Below are positions 9,467 to 21,115 of a DNA stretch of 37,589 nucleotides, piece by piece (within the stretch, counting starts at the first letter, position 1; each line of letters begins with the position of its first letter). The stretch is from assembly GCA_913031135.1 (NCBI GenBank), contig CAJWEH010000004.1, positions 1 through 37,589 of the forward strand, given 5' to 3'. The position numbers were made by a program, and so were the translations under genes. The DNA comes from an uncultured Puniceicoccaceae bacterium. Lineage in GTDB: Bacteria; Verrucomicrobiota; Verrucomicrobiia; Opitutales; Coraliomargaritaceae. The notes under the pieces are model-generated. The model did no database searches and was not told the DNA's origin. It saw only the letters and a program-made list of their open reading frames with translations.

Positions 9467-10762
9467 CTACCCGCGCTTCTCAAGCTTCACAAAATTACGC
9501 TCATTCGAACCGGTGTAAATTTGCCGAGGGCGATGGATTCTGCTTTTCGAATTTTTGGCGATTTCCTTCCAATTCGCCATCCATCCAGGGATCCGTCCAA
9601 TCGCAAACATCACCGTGAAGAACTCTACGGGAATTCCAATGGCTTTTAAAATGATGCCACTGTAAAAATCGACATTCGGATAGAGTTTACGCGAGACAAA
9701 GTAGTCATCTTCAAGTGCTGCTTTTTCTAAACGGCTCGCAATGTCCAATAAGGGATCATTCACTCCAATTTTTTCTAAAACTTTGATCGCACTTTTACCG
9801 AGAATCTTAGCTCGTGGGTCATAGTTTTTATACACACGGTGACCGAAGCCCATTAGCTTGGCTTTTCCAGATTTTGCCGCTTCAATAAAGCGTGAACCAT
9901 CATCACCAGAGGCATGTATGGATTCGAGCATCTCAATAACAGCCATATTAGCACCTCCATGAGAAGGCCCCCAAAGCGCTGAAATTCCTGCGGAGATCGA
10001 TGCAAATAAATTCGCTCCACTTGAGGCGACCATGCGAACGGTGGAGGTTGAGCAATTTTGCTCATGGTCAGCGTGTAGGAGGAAAAATAAGTCTAGGGCT
10101 TTGGCTGCTCCACAAGTGTCTTCGTACTCAATCTCAGGTTTAGAAAACATCATTGTTAAGAAATCTTCGGTGTAGAATTTTGAGCTGTCTGACTCGATGT
10201 CTAAGGGTAGCCCGACCTTCATTCGATAGGACAGTGCGGCGATGGAGCGCACTTTAGACATCAAGAGCGTCGCCGCTGTATCAAAGTGTTCCAAATCGAT
10301 CTTTCGCACATTCGTAGCATACTGTGCATTATAGGTTCCTAGTGCATTGACGATTGATGACAGCATTGCCATCGGGTGTGCTGAAGTGTTGAACCCTTTG
10401 AAGAGTGAAATCATGTTTGCATTGAGTGTACCACTCCTCAAGACATTCCCCTCAAACGCATTTAAAGAGGCGGCTGTCGGCAGCTCACCATTTATAATTA
10501 AATACGCTGTTTCTACAAAATTCGAATGCTCGGCTAATTGCTCAATTGGGTAACCTCGGTGTCTTAAAATGCCCTTTTCTCCGTTAATAAAAGTGATCGC
10601 ACTTTCACATGATCCTGTATTTCCGTAACCTTCATCAAATGCGACAAAGCCTGTCTTGGCTCTGAGGGTACGCAAATCTAGAGCCTTTTCTTGCTCTGTC
10701 CCTTCGATGATTGGAAATTCAAAATTTTCGTCATCGATTCGTATGATACCATTGGATTCCAT
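9467..10762 (-). CDS. gltA: Citrate synthase
   Basis: A 431-residue enzyme condensing acetyl-CoA and oxaloacetate to citrate, the entry step of the TCA cycle. Its length and an N-terminal beta-rich domain ([21 protein letters not shown]) mark the hexameric bacterial type II form. Active-site regions are visible: the histidine in [14 protein letters not shown], the second in [16 protein letters not shown] (about 262-268) and [15 protein letters not shown] (about 305-319), which holds the third histidine and the substrate arginine region. It lies 19 bases after hisH on the same strand and could be read from the his transcript, an unusual partnership. Confidence 0.97.
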   Translation of the reverse strand: MESNGIIRIDDENFEFPIIEGTEQEKALDLRTLRAKTGFVAFDEGYGNTGSCESAITFINGEKGILRHRGYPIEQLAEHSNFVETAYLIINGELPTAASLNAFEGNVLRSGTLNANMISLFKGFNTSAHPMAMLSSIVNALGTYNAQYATNVRKIDLEHFDTAATLLMSKVRSIAALSYRMKVGLPLDIESDSSKFYTEDFLTMMFSKPEIEYEDTCGAAKALDLFFLLHADHEQNCSTSTVRMVASSGANLFASISAGISALWGPSHGGANMAVIEMLESIHASGDDGSRFIEAAKSGKAKLMGFGHRVYKNYDPRAKILGKSAIKVLEKIGVNDPLLDIASRLEKAALEDDYFVSRKLYPNVDFYSGIILKAIGIPVEFFTVMFAIGRIPGWMANWKEIAKNSKSRIHRPRQIYTGSNERNFVKLEKRG

Positions 10763-10781
10763 GTCGTACTTTTAAAATAAA

Positions 10782-11423
10782 TTAAACGGAACTAAGGGTT
10801 TTTAAAAAGTTTGTGTAGAGTTGCAACCCTTTAACTTGACTTTTTTCGGGGTGAAACTGAACCGCAGTACAATTACCTGACTGAATCCCCGAACAAAACG
10901 CTTTGCCATAATTCGTTTTAAAATACTGTATGCTTTCATCTTCGGGCTCCACATAGTAACTATGCACAAAATAAAATTGATCCGAGCCACTGACTAAGCC
11001 TTTCGTTAACTGAGAGGGCCGATCAAAGGAAACCCCATTCCACCCCATGTGTGGCACTTTCAATCCCATGCCTGACGGAAAACGCTTCACCTGCCCTTTA
11101 AAGATACCCAAGCCTTCCGTATCCCCTTCTTCAGAAAATTCAAAGAGTGCCTGCAGCCCTAAACATATTCCAAAAAATGGACGATCGGCGGCAATCCAAT
11201 CGACAATGAGCTGATCCATCTGCGTAGATTTTAAAAGTTTCATCGTATCGACAATCGCTCCTTGCCCTGGAAAGACTAGTGCATCTGCGGAATCGGCTTC
11301 TTCTGGCTTCTGTACTAAATAGGCATCTGCTCCCACTGCTTGCCAAGCCCGCAACACCGAACGCAAATTGCCCATGCCATAATTAATGACCGCGAATTTA
11401 CGTGCTTTTGAGTCTTCAGACAT
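10782..11423 (-). CDS. hisH: Imidazole glycerol phosphate synthase, glutaminase subunit
   Basis: A class I glutamine amidotransferase of 213 residues that supplies ammonia to HisF in the fifth step of histidine synthesis. The catalytic triad is visible as C87 in [13 protein letters not shown] and H191/E193 in QFHPEKSQ. The N-terminal [11 protein letters not shown] and the oxyanion FPGQGAI are typical. hisF and hisA are not in the window. It lies 27 bases after hisB on the same strand. Confidence 0.96.
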   Translation of the reverse strand: MSEDSKARKFAVINYGMGNLRSVLRAWQAVGADAYLVQKPEEADSADALVFPGQGAIVDTMKLLKSTQMDQLIVDWIAADRPFFGICLGLQALFEFSEEGDTEGLGIFKGQVKRFPSGMGLKVPHMGWNGVSFDRPSQLTKGLVSGSDQFYFVHSYYVEPEDESIQYFKTNYGKAFCSGIQSGNCTAVQFHPEKSQVKGLQLYTNFLKTLSSV

Positions 11424-11450
11424 TCACTTTAAAAAGCTCTGAGAGAGACT

Positions 11451-12053
11451 CTAACTCGAGAGCGTCCCTTTTGTGGTTGGAATACTATCGCCTAATCGAG
11501 GATCGGTTTGAGTGGCACGATCCAAAGCTCGAGCAAAGGATTTAAAAATCGACTCGGCTATGTGGTGTGGTTCTTCTCCGTACTCCAAATTGATGTGTAA
11601 ATTACAACCAGCTTCATTCGCAAAGGCTTGGAAAAACTCTTTCACTAGGCCGATGTTGAAATCACGAACCATGGCTTCTTTATAATCCACTTTATAGACA
11701 AAGGCTTGTCGGTTCGATAGATCGAGTGCCACTCGAGCCAAAGACTCATCCATCGGCAACAAAAAGAATCCATAGCGATTGATTCCTCGTTTATCTGCCA
11801 ATGCTTTTTTCACTAATTGCCCAAGGACAATTCCGGTATCTTCTACAGTGTGGTGATAGTCGACATCAATATCTCCTTTTGCCTTTACGCTTAAATCAAA
11901 CAAACCATGCCGAGCAAACAGAATGAGCATGTGATCAAAAAATGGGATACCCGTATCGATCGAATACTCACCGGTACCATCGATATTCAACTCAGCTTCG
12001 ATGTGAGTTTCTTTTGTATTACGTGTTAATTGTGCGATTCGGTCTGTAGCCAT
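11451..12053 (-). CDS. hisB: Imidazoleglycerol-phosphate dehydratase
   Basis: A monofunctional 200-residue dehydratase that converts imidazole glycerol phosphate to imidazole acetol phosphate. Manganese-ligand motifs are intact: [30 protein letters not shown] and [18 protein letters not shown]. There is no fused histidinol-phosphatase domain, so that activity is supplied elsewhere. The start codon lies within the last 28 bases of hisC and is preceded by AAAGGAG at good spacing, one of the few clear Shine-Dalgarno sites in the window. Confidence 0.97.
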   Translation of the reverse strand: MATDRIAQLTRNTKETHIEAELNIDGTGEYSIDTGIPFFDHMLILFARHGLFDLSVKAKGDIDVDYHHTVEDTGIVLGQLVKKALADKRGINRYGFFLLPMDESLARVALDLSNRQAFVYKVDYKEAMVRDFNIGLVKEFFQAFANEAGCNLHINLEYGEEPHHIAESIFKSFARALDRATQTDPRLGDSIPTTKGTLSS

Positions 12054-13126
12054 GATTCAACTCCTTTAAAGAAAGATTTCATTTGTGTGTCTGTTCCTAT
12101 ACTGACTCGTATAAAAGAGCAAGTTAAAGAATATTTTCCAAAGTAACGAACTAAAATTTTTTGCTGTTTTAATGACTCAAAGAAAGACTGCGCAACATCC
12201 TGGCCGACTCTCCCTGTGGCATCTTTGGGTTGCGTGAAAAGGAAATTGGATGCGGAGGGATAGGTAAACCAATCGAGTGCATGGAGTTGCTTAAGCGATT
12301 GTTCGCGTGTGGCGATCACCCTCTGGCAATTTGCCTCAAAGGTCGCTTGATCATCTAAAGCAGCCAAGGCACCCACCTGAGCTAAGCCATCCACATTATA
12401 AGCATCTCGAACTCGATCCAACACCGCAATAATGGAGGGATGGGCAAGGGCAAAACCAACCCTCAAGCCAGCAAGACTTCGAGATTTTGAAAAGGTCTGT
12501 ATTACAATCAAATTCTGATACTTCGAAACGAGAGGGGCTGCTGAACGACCCCCAAAATCAATATAAGCTTCATCCACCACTAAAATACCAGAAAGACCTT
12601 TTAAGAGTTGCTCGATCGCATCCAAGGAGAAACAGACTCCAGTTGGAGCATTCGGGTTTGTTAAGAAGAAAACGGAAGCATCACTCTTCAAGATCGCATC
12701 CATAGGTAATTCCATCGAAGCCTCAAAAGGGATGTCCACTAAATGCCCACCCGACATACCAACAACCACTGGATAGAGCGAATAACTCGGCACGGTATGC
12801 CCTGCTTTATTGTTTCCAACAAAACTACGTGTAATGAGATCCAATATATTATCCGAACCATTACCCACAATAACATGCTTGTCACTTAAATCATAATACG
12901 CTCCTAGTGTTTTTCTTAAAGCATGGCTCGTAGGCTCTGGATACAGACGCAAGGAATCGACCGCCTGCTCGATTGCCTCTTTAACACTACGAGATGCGGG
13001 ATACGGATTTTCATTCGTATTCAATTTCACCCAACCATCTCCTTGGGGCTGTTCACCCGGCACATAGGGCGATAGTCCTTGAATCGCAGGCACGGTTATC
13101 TTTTCTAAATTAAAGGGCTCACTCAT
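12026..13126 (-). CDS. hisC: Histidinol-phosphate aminotransferase
   Basis: A 366-residue fold-type I PLP enzyme that converts imidazole acetol phosphate plus glutamate to histidinol phosphate. The Schiff-base lysine is K214 in [16 protein letters not shown]. Other hallmarks are LNTNENPYP near residue 35, the NGSDN cofactor loop near residue 89, [11 protein letters not shown] and VVDEAYIDF. It starts 2 bases after the hisD stop and overlaps the start of hisB by 28 bases, a tightly coupled hisDCBH order. Confidence 0.96.
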   Translation of the reverse strand: MSEPFNLEKITVPAIQGLSPYVPGEQPQGDGWVKLNTNENPYPASRSVKEAIEQAVDSLRLYPEPTSHALRKTLGAYYDLSDKHVIVGNGSDNILDLITRSFVGNNKAGHTVPSYSLYPVVVGMSGGHLVDIPFEASMELPMDAILKSDASVFFLTNPNAPTGVCFSLDAIEQLLKGLSGILVVDEAYIDFGGRSAAPLVSKYQNLIVIQTFSKSRSLAGLRVGFALAHPSIIAVLDRVRDAYNVDGLAQVGALAALDDQATFEANCQRVIATREQSLKQLHALDWFTYPSASNFLFTQPKDATGRVGQDVAQSFFESLKQQKILVRYFGKYSLTCSFIRVSIGTDTQMKSFFKGVESWLQTESHN

Positions 13127-13128
13127 GA

Positions 13129-14430
13129 CTACTTAGGTAAACGTACCGTTAACGAACGTCCGTGTGCATCGAGTTGCTCCATTCGAGCAAAGGCCTCAAC
13201 TACGGGTGCCGCTTTTTGAAGACTCTTGGCATTGTAGCGAACTGTGCTTGTTCGTCGCATAAAATCAATAGCTTGAAGCCCACCAAAGAAGCGACCGGCA
13301 CGCCCAGTCGGTAGTGTATGGCTCGGTCCTGCGGTGAAATCGCCCAAGACGGTTGGAGTCGCATAGCCCTGCAATATAGCGCCAGCGGTTCGTATCTTTT
13401 TAGTGAGTGGCTCAATCAATGAATCACTCACCTGAAGTTCCAAGTGCTCAGGTGCAATATAATTAGCAAGCGCCACAGCCTCATCCATACTCTTGCAAGA
13501 GACAGTGAGCGTGCGTTCTTTCAAAACCTTCGCACACTTTTCAGAATGACTCACAAGTGGCAGGGCTTTTTCAAGGGCTCGCTGCACTCGATCGATCAAA
13601 ACTTTACTGGTCGTGGCAAAATACAACAATTCTTTACCGCTTCCGTGCTCGGCTTGTGCTAATAGATCCGCCGCCAGGTGCTCAGGCTTTGCTTTCCCGT
13701 CGGCAATGATCATTAATTCACTAGGACCAGGCAAAAGATCAATCCCGACCGTTCCCAAAACCTGACGCTTCGCCTCCATGACATAAGCATTACCTGGACC
13801 ATAAATTTTGTCTACAGGACGAACGGTTTTTGTTCCATATGCCATTGCGCCAACCGCTTGAACGCCTCCGACCTTGTAAACCTCACTGATTCCAATCATG
13901 GAAAGCGTCGCCAACATGGCAGGAGCGATCGAACCATCCTTAGACGGAGGGGTACACACCATAATTTCGGGACAGCCTACTAATTTTGCTAAAGTCGCTG
14001 TCATAACCACCGTTGAGACTAAAGGAACATTTCCTCCAGGAATATAAAGTCCGACTCGGTCAATCGGATAAAAGCGCTCTCCTACTCGACCTCCTTGCTC
14101 ATTGAGCATCGACCATTTTTTTGGAAGCGTCTTTTTATGAAACGCCTTCACCAAACGAATCGACTCTCGAATGGCTTTTTTGTCAGAAGCACTGAGTGCT
14201 TTTTCAGCAGCTTTCAGTTCCGATTCACTCACCCGTAATTCAGATGCTTTTAAAGAAGCGCCATCAAATTTTTCCGTATAAGTTATAACCGCAGAATCAC
14301 CATGCTTTTTGACCGCCCCCAAGACCTCATTAACGACATCGGTTACGTTATGTGCCACCTGTGCTTTCTCACAAAAGCGCTGTAGCTTAGTTTTAAATGA
14401 TTGATCCTTTGAATAGACGAGTGAATCCAT
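13129..14430 (-). CDS. hisD: Histidinol dehydrogenase
   Basis: A 433-residue NAD-dependent zinc enzyme that oxidises L-histidinol to L-histidine in the last steps of the pathway. The family signature block is present around [34 protein letters not shown], where glutamine and histidine ligate zinc (abbreviated here: LLAQAEHG). Also seen are [30 protein letters not shown] and APEHLEL near the C-terminus. It is the first gene of the hisDCBH(-gltA) run. Its leader, 14431-14556, is shared with the guaA 3' side and shows no clear attenuator or histidine leader peptide. Confidence 0.97.
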   Translation of the reverse strand: MDSLVYSKDQSFKTKLQRFCEKAQVAHNVTDVVNEVLGAVKKHGDSAVITYTEKFDGASLKASELRVSESELKAAEKALSASDKKAIRESIRLVKAFHKKTLPKKWSMLNEQGGRVGERFYPIDRVGLYIPGGNVPLVSTVVMTATLAKLVGCPEIMVCTPPSKDGSIAPAMLATLSMIGISEVYKVGGVQAVGAMAYGTKTVRPVDKIYGPGNAYVMEAKRQVLGTVGIDLLPGPSELMIIADGKAKPEHLAADLLAQAEHGSGKELLYFATTSKVLIDRVQRALEKALPLVSHSEKCAKVLKERTLTVSCKSMDEAVALANYIAPEHLELQVSDSLIEPLTKKIRTAGAILQGYATPTVLGDFTAGPSHTLPTGRAGRFFGGLQAIDFMRRTSTVRYNAKSLQKAAPVVEAFARMEQLDAHGRSLTVRLPK

Positions 14431-14556
14431 AATTGATTATGGCTATACAGAAAAGGAAATTTCCCATTAAGACAAGATTAGGATCATAAATTTGATCGAT
14501 AAGAAAAATCAAAAAGCTGGTAGCTCAAGAACTGAAACAGTAAAAAAATGCCTTGG

Positions 14557-16104
14557 CTACTCCCACTCAATCGTGCTAGGTGGCTTTGAACTGATATCGA
14601 GCACTACTCGATTACAACCTGATACCTCATTGATGATTCGATTGGAAACCGTCCTCAAGACATCGTAAGGTACGCGTGACCAATCCGCTGTCATTGCATC
14701 CACGCTTTCTACGATTCTCAAAGCAACCACATTCTCATAGGTGCGCTCATCCCCCATAACTCCAACTGTTTTAACGGGAAGGAAGACGCAGAAGGATTGC
14801 CATACCTTGTAATACAAATTGGCTTTCATCATTTCTTCATGAAGAATAGCATCTGCCTTTCTCAAGACATCTAAGTCTTTTTTTCGAATCGGACCCATGA
14901 CACGAACGCCCAAGCCGGGTCCTGGGAATGGTTGCCTCCAGACAACTTCTTTAGGCAAGCCGAGTTGAGAGCCCAACTCCCTGACCTCATCTTTAAAAAG
15001 TTCTCTTAATGGTTCCAACAACTGAAGTTGCATCTTTTTAGGAAGCCCGCCGACATTATGGTGGCTTTTAATCAGTGCCGCTGGATTCCCGTCAATAGCA
15101 ACCGATTCAATCACATCTGGATACAAAGTGCCTTGAGCTAAAAAGGCATAATCCCCTTTTTGTTTTAATCGCTCGACTGCTTCATCAAAGACTTCGACAA
15201 AAGTATTCCCGATAATCTTTCGTTTCTTTTCAGGATCGGATACGCCTTTCAGGCGACTGAGGAATAAATTCGCTTTAGAGGCAACTCGCACATCTAAGTC
15301 AAAGTGGTCTTGATATAATTTCTTAACGTTTTCTTTTTCATTGAGACGAAGCAGTCCATTATCCACAAAAACACAAGTGAGTTGTTTTCCTATCGCACGG
15401 TGGATTAGTGCCGCCGCTACGGAGGAATCCACACCACCACTCAATCCTAAAATCACTCGCTTATCTCCAACTTGCTCTCGAATCAATTCGATGGATCGCT
15501 CAATGTAACTGCTCATCGACCATTCGGCCTTACAGCGACATATCTTGATGAGGAAATTCCTCAAAAGCTCTAGACCTTTTTCGCTATGGGCAACTTCTGG
15601 GTGAAATTGAATGCCATAAAAATCTTTTTGGGGATTCTGTATCGTTGCGAATGGTGAATTTTCTGTTGATGCTATTGCTTCGAAACCCTTCGGTAAGGCG
15701 GTCAAGCGATCACCGTGGGAATTCCATACTTTCAACTTCTTAGGGAGTCCTGCAAACAACTTGCCCTTTTTAGCGATCGTCAAAGTTCCGTGACCAAACT
15801 CTCGATGTGTACTTTTGGAAACCGTGCCTCCGAGTAGGTGTGCCAGTAATTGCTCACCGTAACAAATCCCCAATATCGGCAGACCGAGTTCAAAAATCTT
15901 TTTGTCAGGCTTTGGCGCTCCTTTTGACAGGACTGATGCGGGACCACCCGATAAAATAATGCCTTTGATTCCATCTTTTTTAAGAACGGATGCCTTAGTT
16001 GTGTAAGGATAAATCCTGGATAACACTTTAAGTTCACGTATTCTACGTGCAATAACTTGTGTATACTGAGAACCAAAATCTAAAACTGCAATTGTATCTG
16101 CCAT
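14557..16104 (-). CDS. guaA: GMP synthase (glutamine-hydrolysing)
   Basis: A 515-residue bifunctional enzyme that converts XMP to GMP. The N-terminal class I amidotransferase domain has nucleophile C81 in [16 protein letters not shown] and the His/Glu pair in [11 protein letters not shown]. The ATP-pyrophosphatase P-loop [17 protein letters not shown] follows at about residue 220. The C-terminal dimerisation domain has [14 protein letters not shown] and ends in [10 protein letters not shown]. Methionine is usual where E84 sits in CYGEQ, a minor deviation. It is preceded by a spacer of 65 bases from the zinc-ribbon gene on the same strand. Confidence 0.97.
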   Translation of the reverse strand: MADTIAVLDFGSQYTQVIARRIRELKVLSRIYPYTTKASVLKKDGIKGIILSGGPASVLSKGAPKPDKKIFELGLPILGICYGEQLLAHLLGGTVSKSTHREFGHGTLTIAKKGKLFAGLPKKLKVWNSHGDRLTALPKGFEAIASTENSPFATIQNPQKDFYGIQFHPEVAHSEKGLELLRNFLIKICRCKAEWSMSSYIERSIELIREQVGDKRVILGLSGGVDSSVAAALIHRAIGKQLTCVFVDNGLLRLNEKENVKKLYQDHFDLDVRVASKANLFLSRLKGVSDPEKKRKIIGNTFVEVFDEAVERLKQKGDYAFLAQGTLYPDVIESVAIDGNPAALIKSHHNVGGLPKKMQLQLLEPLRELFKDEVRELGSQLGLPKEVVWRQPFPGPGLGVRVMGPIRKKDLDVLRKADAILHEEMMKANLYYKVWQSFCVFLPVKTVGVMGDERTYENVVALRIVESVDAMTADWSRVPYDVLRTVSNRIINEVSGCNRVVLDISSKPPSTIEWE

Positions 16105-16169
16105 AGGAAAGTGTGTTAATTTTTAAAAGTTATAGTTATGCAAAAACAAAGCGCAAGTCTTGCAAGGCA

Positions 16170-16403
16170 TTAAAATCTAAGTTGTCCATTTTCAAACCCA
16201 CATTTCGGACATGGGCTTGAATCAAGCTCCCCATGTTCAACATAAATATGATTGCACTTAATACAGTGAAAGGTCGTCTGCTTGAGCTCTTCTTGAAAAA
16301 ACTGCCTTTGCCTTAGGTCATAAAAATACCACAAGGAAAAGAGACACACGATTCCACCTGTGACTAATATCAAAGAAAACAACTCAAAGCTTAATGTAAT
16401 CAC
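16170..16403 (-). CDS. Membrane-anchored zinc-ribbon microprotein
   Basis: A 77-residue protein with a GTG start. One membrane helix spans about residues 8-28, followed by a basic/glutamine-rich connector. A C-x2-C...C-x2-C pair follows (C47, C50, C65, C68, in FHCIKCNHIY and SPCPKCGFENG), as in rubredoxin-like zinc ribbons. The ribbon probably faces the cytoplasm or periplasm depending on orientation; the basic residues after the helix favour a cytoplasmic ribbon. The function is unknown. It lies between smc and guaA, all on the minus strand with short spacers, so it is probably cotranscribed with them. Confidence 0.75.
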   Translation of the reverse strand: MITLSFELFSLILVTGGIVCLFSLWYFYDLRQRQFFQEELKQTTFHCIKCNHIYVEHGELDSSPCPKCGFENGQLRF

Positions 16404-16444
16404 TTAAAATCAGGTATTAAAGTCTAGGTGCCGTTTGAATCGTA

Positions 16445-19400
16445 CTAAGAAAGTGAAACCATTTGATTGTCTTCACTCTTGTTGAAACGCATAGAAATGA
16501 GTTTAGAAACACCTTTTTCGGGCATAGTCACACCAAAGACGGTATCCGCATTAGAAATGGTTCGCTTATTATGCGTGATGATTAAGAACTGAGATTTTTT
16601 TGTAAAATCCCTAAGTGTTTCACAAAAGCGACCAATATTCGCATCATCTAAAGCCGCATCGATTTCGTCTAAAACACAGAACGGGCTTGGTTTTACTAGG
16701 TAAATAGCAAACAAGAGTGCGACTGCAGCCATTGTTCTTTGACCACCTGAAAGCAGTGTCACATTCTTTAGGCGAGTCCCCGGAGGTCGTGCGATAATAT
16801 CAATACCTGATTCCAACGGATCTTCAGAATCAATTAATTTCAAGTCGGCAACACCACCTCCTGATAATTTATCATAAGTGTAAATAAAGTTCTCTCTAAC
16901 TTGATCGAAGGTTTCTTTAAACATCGTCAAAGACGTCGCATTGATTTCATCAATAGTTCGTACAAGCAAATTTTTTGATTCCCATAGGTCATTACTCTGT
17001 TCTTGCAGAAAATCATAGCGCTCTTTTAAATCTGCGTACTCTCCAATGGCATCGACATTAACGGGCCCCATGCTTGCAAGCCGCCCTTTAAATTCAGAAA
17101 CCTCTGCTTCTACTTGATTCCAATCCAAGGTATCCATCTCTGCTAAATCCGCTTCACTTGGTTCTTCAGATCGCACCTCTTTTTTCTTTGACCCAACATC
17201 TAAATCCTCAAGTCCTTCAATTGAAAATTTGATTTTTAACGCATTACCTGATTCCCAATACTCCGACTTCCAGTCAATCGCATCGAGTTCGATTTGATAA
17301 TCCGTCATGACTCGTTCTTGCAAGAAGCTCATCTTTGTTCTGCGTTCTGTTAGCTTTAATTCAAAGTCAGAAAGTGCTTGTTCCGATTTTTTGAGTGATA
17401 CCCTTTGTGTCGAGAGTGTTTCTTCTGTGCTGTGAATTGACGAATCCATCGTTTTGAGTTCTGTCTGCTTCTTTTGCAATTCTTCCATACCAGCATCGTG
17501 CATTTGCTCAAATTCTTTTGCTTTTTGTAATGCAGTTTCCGCATCTTGACGATAACTTTCGATTTGCTCATGAACCGAATGAATCTCTTGGTTTCTTCGT
17601 GCAATGCGCTCTGCCAAGGTCTTTTTCTCAAGTTCGGCGCGCTCAATCGTTTCATCAACAGACAAGAGTAATTGTCGTTTCTCGGCTAATTCAAGCCGAA
17701 CATTGGCAAGTGATTCACGCTGACTTTCCAAAACCATGCGCATTTCCTGAATCGATTTTTCCAAAACACGATTTTCTTCTCTGAGTGACGAATAGGCGGC
17801 CTCTGCATTTGAAAGGTCTGATTTTGATTGCTCGGCTTTTTTCAATAAGCTGGCATGCTCCTGATCAAGCCTCTCTCGTTTCAACTCAGTTTCTTTTCTC
17901 GATTCTACTGCCTTTTCAATGGTTTCTTCATGAGTCCTCGCATCTGACTTCAACGATGCTAATTCTTGATTCATGATATTCAACTGAGTTTGCAGTGTCT
18001 CGCATTGAGCGATCGACTTCGTCCGCTCTTCTTCAACCTGCTCAAATTGCTGGCGTATGGAATCAAGTCCTTTTCGATCGAGGACTATCTCCTCTTCTAG
18101 TGAGCGAATCTCATTCGCACGCTCAAGTACGCCAGATGTTTGATTTTCAGATTCTGAACCACCATAAACCAATCCCCGATAATCCAGCATTTCTCCTTGC
18201 TGAGTTGCCACTAAGGAAAATTGGAAGCTCGGGTTATTTGCCCAATACTCAATGAAGCGTTCTAAGGATTCGCAAAAATAACAACCTTCCAAGAAATTCC
18301 CTAACATCGGCTTTAATTCCTCATGGAGCACTTTAACAACAGAATCTGCTGGTATCATAAAGTCGGGAAGTCCCTCATTTCGAACAGAGGTATTCGGTGC
18401 CTTATCTATCTGCAAACAAACTCGACCTAACTTTTGGGCATCCAGCTCTCGAATGATCGAAAGCGCCCTTTTATTATCGCCGACATACAAGGCATCCACC
18501 GCCATCCCCAATAGCGTCTGCATGCCAAGCGTGTACTCTTGGGGAATCTGTATTGCTTTGGATAATATTGTTACATTGGACTCCTCCGCTAAGTCGCACA
18601 ATCGTCCGCTTAAAATGGATTTAGCCCCCTCAGCAAAACCTTCAAACTTAGATTGGAGGTTTTGCAAAACATTCAGATGTGCAGTTTTTTTTGCAATTGA
18701 ACGGTCCGCTAATTGATACCGTTCCTGCAAAGACCGAAACTCTTTTAATTTATTTTCAGAATCCTGCTTTGCCTCATTGAATTCATTCAGTAAGCTAGAC
18801 ACTTTATCTGAAGTTTTTGTTTCTGCTTCAAGTATTTGCCTTTGGGTTTCTTCAAAGACTTCAAGCTCTTGCTTTAATGTTACGATCTTTTCAGTCAAAC
18901 TAGCATGCTTAACTTGATACGTCTTAATTTCTAATTCCAAGCTCGTGCTATCTGAGCGAGATCGATTAATTCGATTTTCTGAGTCTAATAGAAGCGCACG
19001 CTTTTCTTGTAGGCTTGATTCTAGGTCGTTCAACTTGGCTTGCGTCTCCAGAAATTCCGTCTCTTGATTTTGATGATTCGCATCAGAATCCCCAACAAGA
19101 TTTAATTGCTTCTGCTTACTTTCAGAATCTCTCTGTACCCTAAGGTCAATTTGCTTTTGCTCCTCTTCTATAGAATGAATTTCCTGCTTATAATTTTCAA
19201 TTAAAACAGATGAGTCATTAGCACGAACGGAATACAATTCAGACTGATTTTTTGCATTCTCTTTTTCTGAACGCAAATTGTACACCCTTTGTTGAAGCTC
19301 TTGCATCTCATCATACAAATCTTGCCGCCCTTGTTTCATAGCTTTGAGACGCTCTTCCTCCGCCTGCAGTTGCTTAGCTTGACTCGCTACAGTGGCATTC

Positions 19401-20152
19401 AATTCACTAGAACGTTCCATAAACTCTTTGATATAACCATCAAATTCACTGTACCGCTTAGCCGAAAGCGCTAAATCTAAATGCTTTAAGCGATGCTCAA
19501 GACGCTGGTACCTTAAGGCTTTACTTGCTTGTCGCTTTAAGGAGTTAATCTGCCGACCCACTTCTTCAATGACATCTGTTACTCGTGCGAGGTTGGTATC
19601 GACTAGCGCCAGTTTATTCAGCGCTTCTTTCCTCTGACTTTTGTATAGCGTGATGCCTGCCGCTTCTTCAAAAATGGTTCTACGCTCTGAGGCATTAGTA
19701 GAAAGGATTTGGTCTATCTGACCCTGCAACATGAAGGAATAAGAAACCCGCCCCACTCCTGTATTGGCAAAAAGTCGTTGTACGTCCTTCAATCGTGCCG
19801 ATTTACTATTTATAAAATAATCACTACCGCCATCTCGACTCACTCTACGGGAAACAGCGACTTCATTAAAGGCGGTTCCTAGTTCTTTTTCACAGTCTGT
19901 AAAGGTTAGGACGACTTCGCTGGTCGGAAGTGCTTTTCGTGTATCCGTCCCTTCAAAAATAACATCCTGCATCGAAGCACCTCGTAAAGCTTTAGCACTC
20001 TGCTCACCTAATACCCAGCGAATGGCATCCACAATATTACTTTTACCACAACCATTTGGACCGACCACTGCCGTCATGCCTGGTTGAAGTTCAAGAACCG
20101 TACGATCCGCAAAACTTTTAAAGCCTCGGATTTCAATTTGTTTTAAATACAT
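16445..20152 (-). CDS. smc: Chromosome segregation SMC ATPase
   Basis: A 1235-residue structural-maintenance-of-chromosomes protein, close to the normal bacterial length. The Walker [11 protein letters not shown] is at residues 31-40. Two long heptad coiled coils (about 170-500 and 680-1000) flank a hinge domain at about 520-660, with [13 protein letters not shown] and [12 protein letters not shown]. The C-terminal head has the signature [13 protein letters not shown] (about 1132) and Walker [15 protein letters not shown] (about 1157). SMC loads with ScpA/ScpB to compact and segregate origins; those partner genes are not here. The TAA stop lies 41 bases before the zinc-ribbon gene. Confidence 0.98.
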   Translation of the reverse strand: MYLKQIEIRGFKSFADRTVLELQPGMTAVVGPNGCGKSNIVDAIRWVLGEQSAKALRGASMQDVIFEGTDTRKALPTSEVVLTFTDCEKELGTAFNEVAVSRRVSRDGGSDYFINSKSARLKDVQRLFANTGVGRVSYSFMLQGQIDQILSTNASERRTIFEEAAGITLYKSQRKEALNKLALVDTNLARVTDVIEEVGRQINSLKRQASKALRYQRLEHRLKHLDLALSAKRYSEFDGYIKEFMERSSELNATVASQAKQLQAEEERLKAMKQGRQDLYDEMQELQQRVYNLRSEKENAKNQSELYSVRANDSSVLIENYKQEIHSIEEEQKQIDLRVQRDSESKQKQLNLVGDSDANHQNQETEFLETQAKLNDLESSLQEKRALLLDSENRINRSRSDSTSLELEIKTYQVKHASLTEKIVTLKQELEVFEETQRQILEAETKTSDKVSSLLNEFNEAKQDSENKLKEFRSLQERYQLADRSIAKKTAHLNVLQNLQSKFEGFAEGAKSILSGRLCDLAEESNVTILSKAIQIPQEYTLGMQTLLGMAVDALYVGDNKRALSIIRELDAQKLGRVCLQIDKAPNTSVRNEGLPDFMIPADSVVKVLHEELKPMLGNFLEGCYFCESLERFIEYWANNPSFQFSLVATQQGEMLDYRGLVYGGSESENQTSGVLERANEIRSLEEEIVLDRKGLDSIRQQFEQVEEERTKSIAQCETLQTQLNIMNQELASLKSDARTHEETIEKAVESRKETELKRERLDQEHASLLKKAEQSKSDLSNAEAAYSSLREENRVLEKSIQEMRMVLESQRESLANVRLELAEKRQLLLSVDETIERAELEKKTLAERIARRNQEIHSVHEQIESYRQDAETALQKAKEFEQMHDAGMEELQKKQTELKTMDSSIHSTEETLSTQRVSLKKSEQALSDFELKLTERRTKMSFLQERVMTDYQIELDAIDWKSEYWESGNALKIKFSIEGLEDLDVGSKKKEVRSEEPSEADLAEMDTLDWNQVEAEVSEFKGRLASMGPVNVDAIGEYADLKERYDFLQEQSNDLWESKNLLVRTIDEINATSLTMFKETFDQVRENFIYTYDKLSGGGVADLKLIDSEDPLESGIDIIARPPGTRLKNVTLLSGGQRTMAAVALLFAIYLVKPSPFCVLDEIDAALDDANIGRFCETLRDFTKKSQFLIITHNKRTISNADTVFGVTMPEKGVSKLISMRFNKSEDNQMVSLS

Positions 20153-20293
20153 TCGTTTTTAATTTTAACTAGTACCATATAAATGAATCGCTTGATATGA
20201 AGCTCGCAATTAAAAAAACATCTAGTATGACTATTTTAATCACAACAGACTAATCCTACTTCTGACTAAAACACCAAAATTGATTCCTCCCCT

Positions 20294-21112
20294 ATGAATT
20301 GGCCGATGAAATCCTATGAAAACCCTCATTTTTTAAAAAGTGAACGAGCTAGAATGATTCGTGTTCTTTGTGAACTCATTGAACCTGTGGATCGCTTTAA
20401 AGCTGAATCTATAGACAAGACTATCGTATTGTTTGGCTCAGCTAGAACCGTTCCTCTTGAACAAGCTAAAAAATATTTAGAGGCTGTAGAGACAGAAATC
20501 GCCAATACCGATAAACCATCAAAAGCGCTTTTAAATAAAAAGCAACAGGCACTCATCAGCGTGAAATCGGCACCCTATTATGACTCTGCCCAAAAACTTT
20601 CTAAAAAACTGACAGAGTGGTCACTATCGCAACCTAAAGCCGATCGCTATACGATCTGTTCAGGCGGTGGTCCAGGGATTATGGAAGCTGCCAATCGAGG
20701 TGCCCAAGATGCCGAAGGAAAATCAATTGGTCTTGGAATCAGTCTCCCTTTTGAACAAGGGGTGAACGACTACATTCCAAAAGAATTACAATTTGAATTC
20801 CATTATTTCTTCATTCGAAAATATTGGTTTGTCTTATTAGCGAAAGCCCTAGTTGCCTTTCCAGGAGGCTTTGGAACTTTGGACGAACTATTCGAAACCT
20901 TAACACTGCTTCAAACCAAGAAGGTCAACGGAAGACAGCCAATTATTTTATTTGGATCAGAGTTTTGGAATAACTTGATCAACTTTGAGTGCTTAATTGA
21001 ATGGGGAATGATCTCTCCTAACGACATGGAGCTCATACAGATAACCGATTCTGTTGATGATACTTTTAAAAGTATCGTAGGTCGATTAGAGGTGGGAAAA
21101 AACCCTCGCTAA
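20294..21112 (+). CDS. LOG-family protein (nucleoside-monophosphate phosphoribohydrolase-like)
   Basis: A 272-residue Rossmann-like protein of the LOG/TIGR00730 group. Defining motifs are YTICSGGGPGIMEAANRG and LVAFPGGFGTLDELFETLTLLQTKK, containing PGGxGTxxE. Members split cytokinin-type or ordinary nucleoside monophosphates into base and ribose 5-phosphate; older databases call them lysine decarboxylases, which is not supported. An N-terminal extension of about 40 residues before TIVLFGSART suggests the larger type II-like subgroup. The start is ambiguous between 20294 and the in-frame ATG at 20306. It is convergent with the isomerase gene, with stops 3 bases apart. Confidence 0.9.
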   Translation: MNWPMKSYENPHFLKSERARMIRVLCELIEPVDRFKAESIDKTIVLFGSARTVPLEQAKKYLEAVETEIANTDKPSKALLNKKQQALISVKSAPYYDSAQKLSKKLTEWSLSQPKADRYTICSGGGPGIMEAANRGAQDAEGKSIGLGISLPFEQGVNDYIPKELQFEFHYFFIRKYWFVLLAKALVAFPGGFGTLDELFETLTLLQTKKVNGRQPIILFGSEFWNNLINFECLIEWGMISPNDMELIQITDSVDDTFKSIVGRLEVGKNPR

Positions 21113-21115
21113 AAA

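Noticed and set aside
20294-21112. Lysine decarboxylase annotation for the PGGxGTxxE protein.
   Set aside because: The motif belongs to the LOG nucleotide phosphoribohydrolase family; the decarboxylase name is a historical mislabel.
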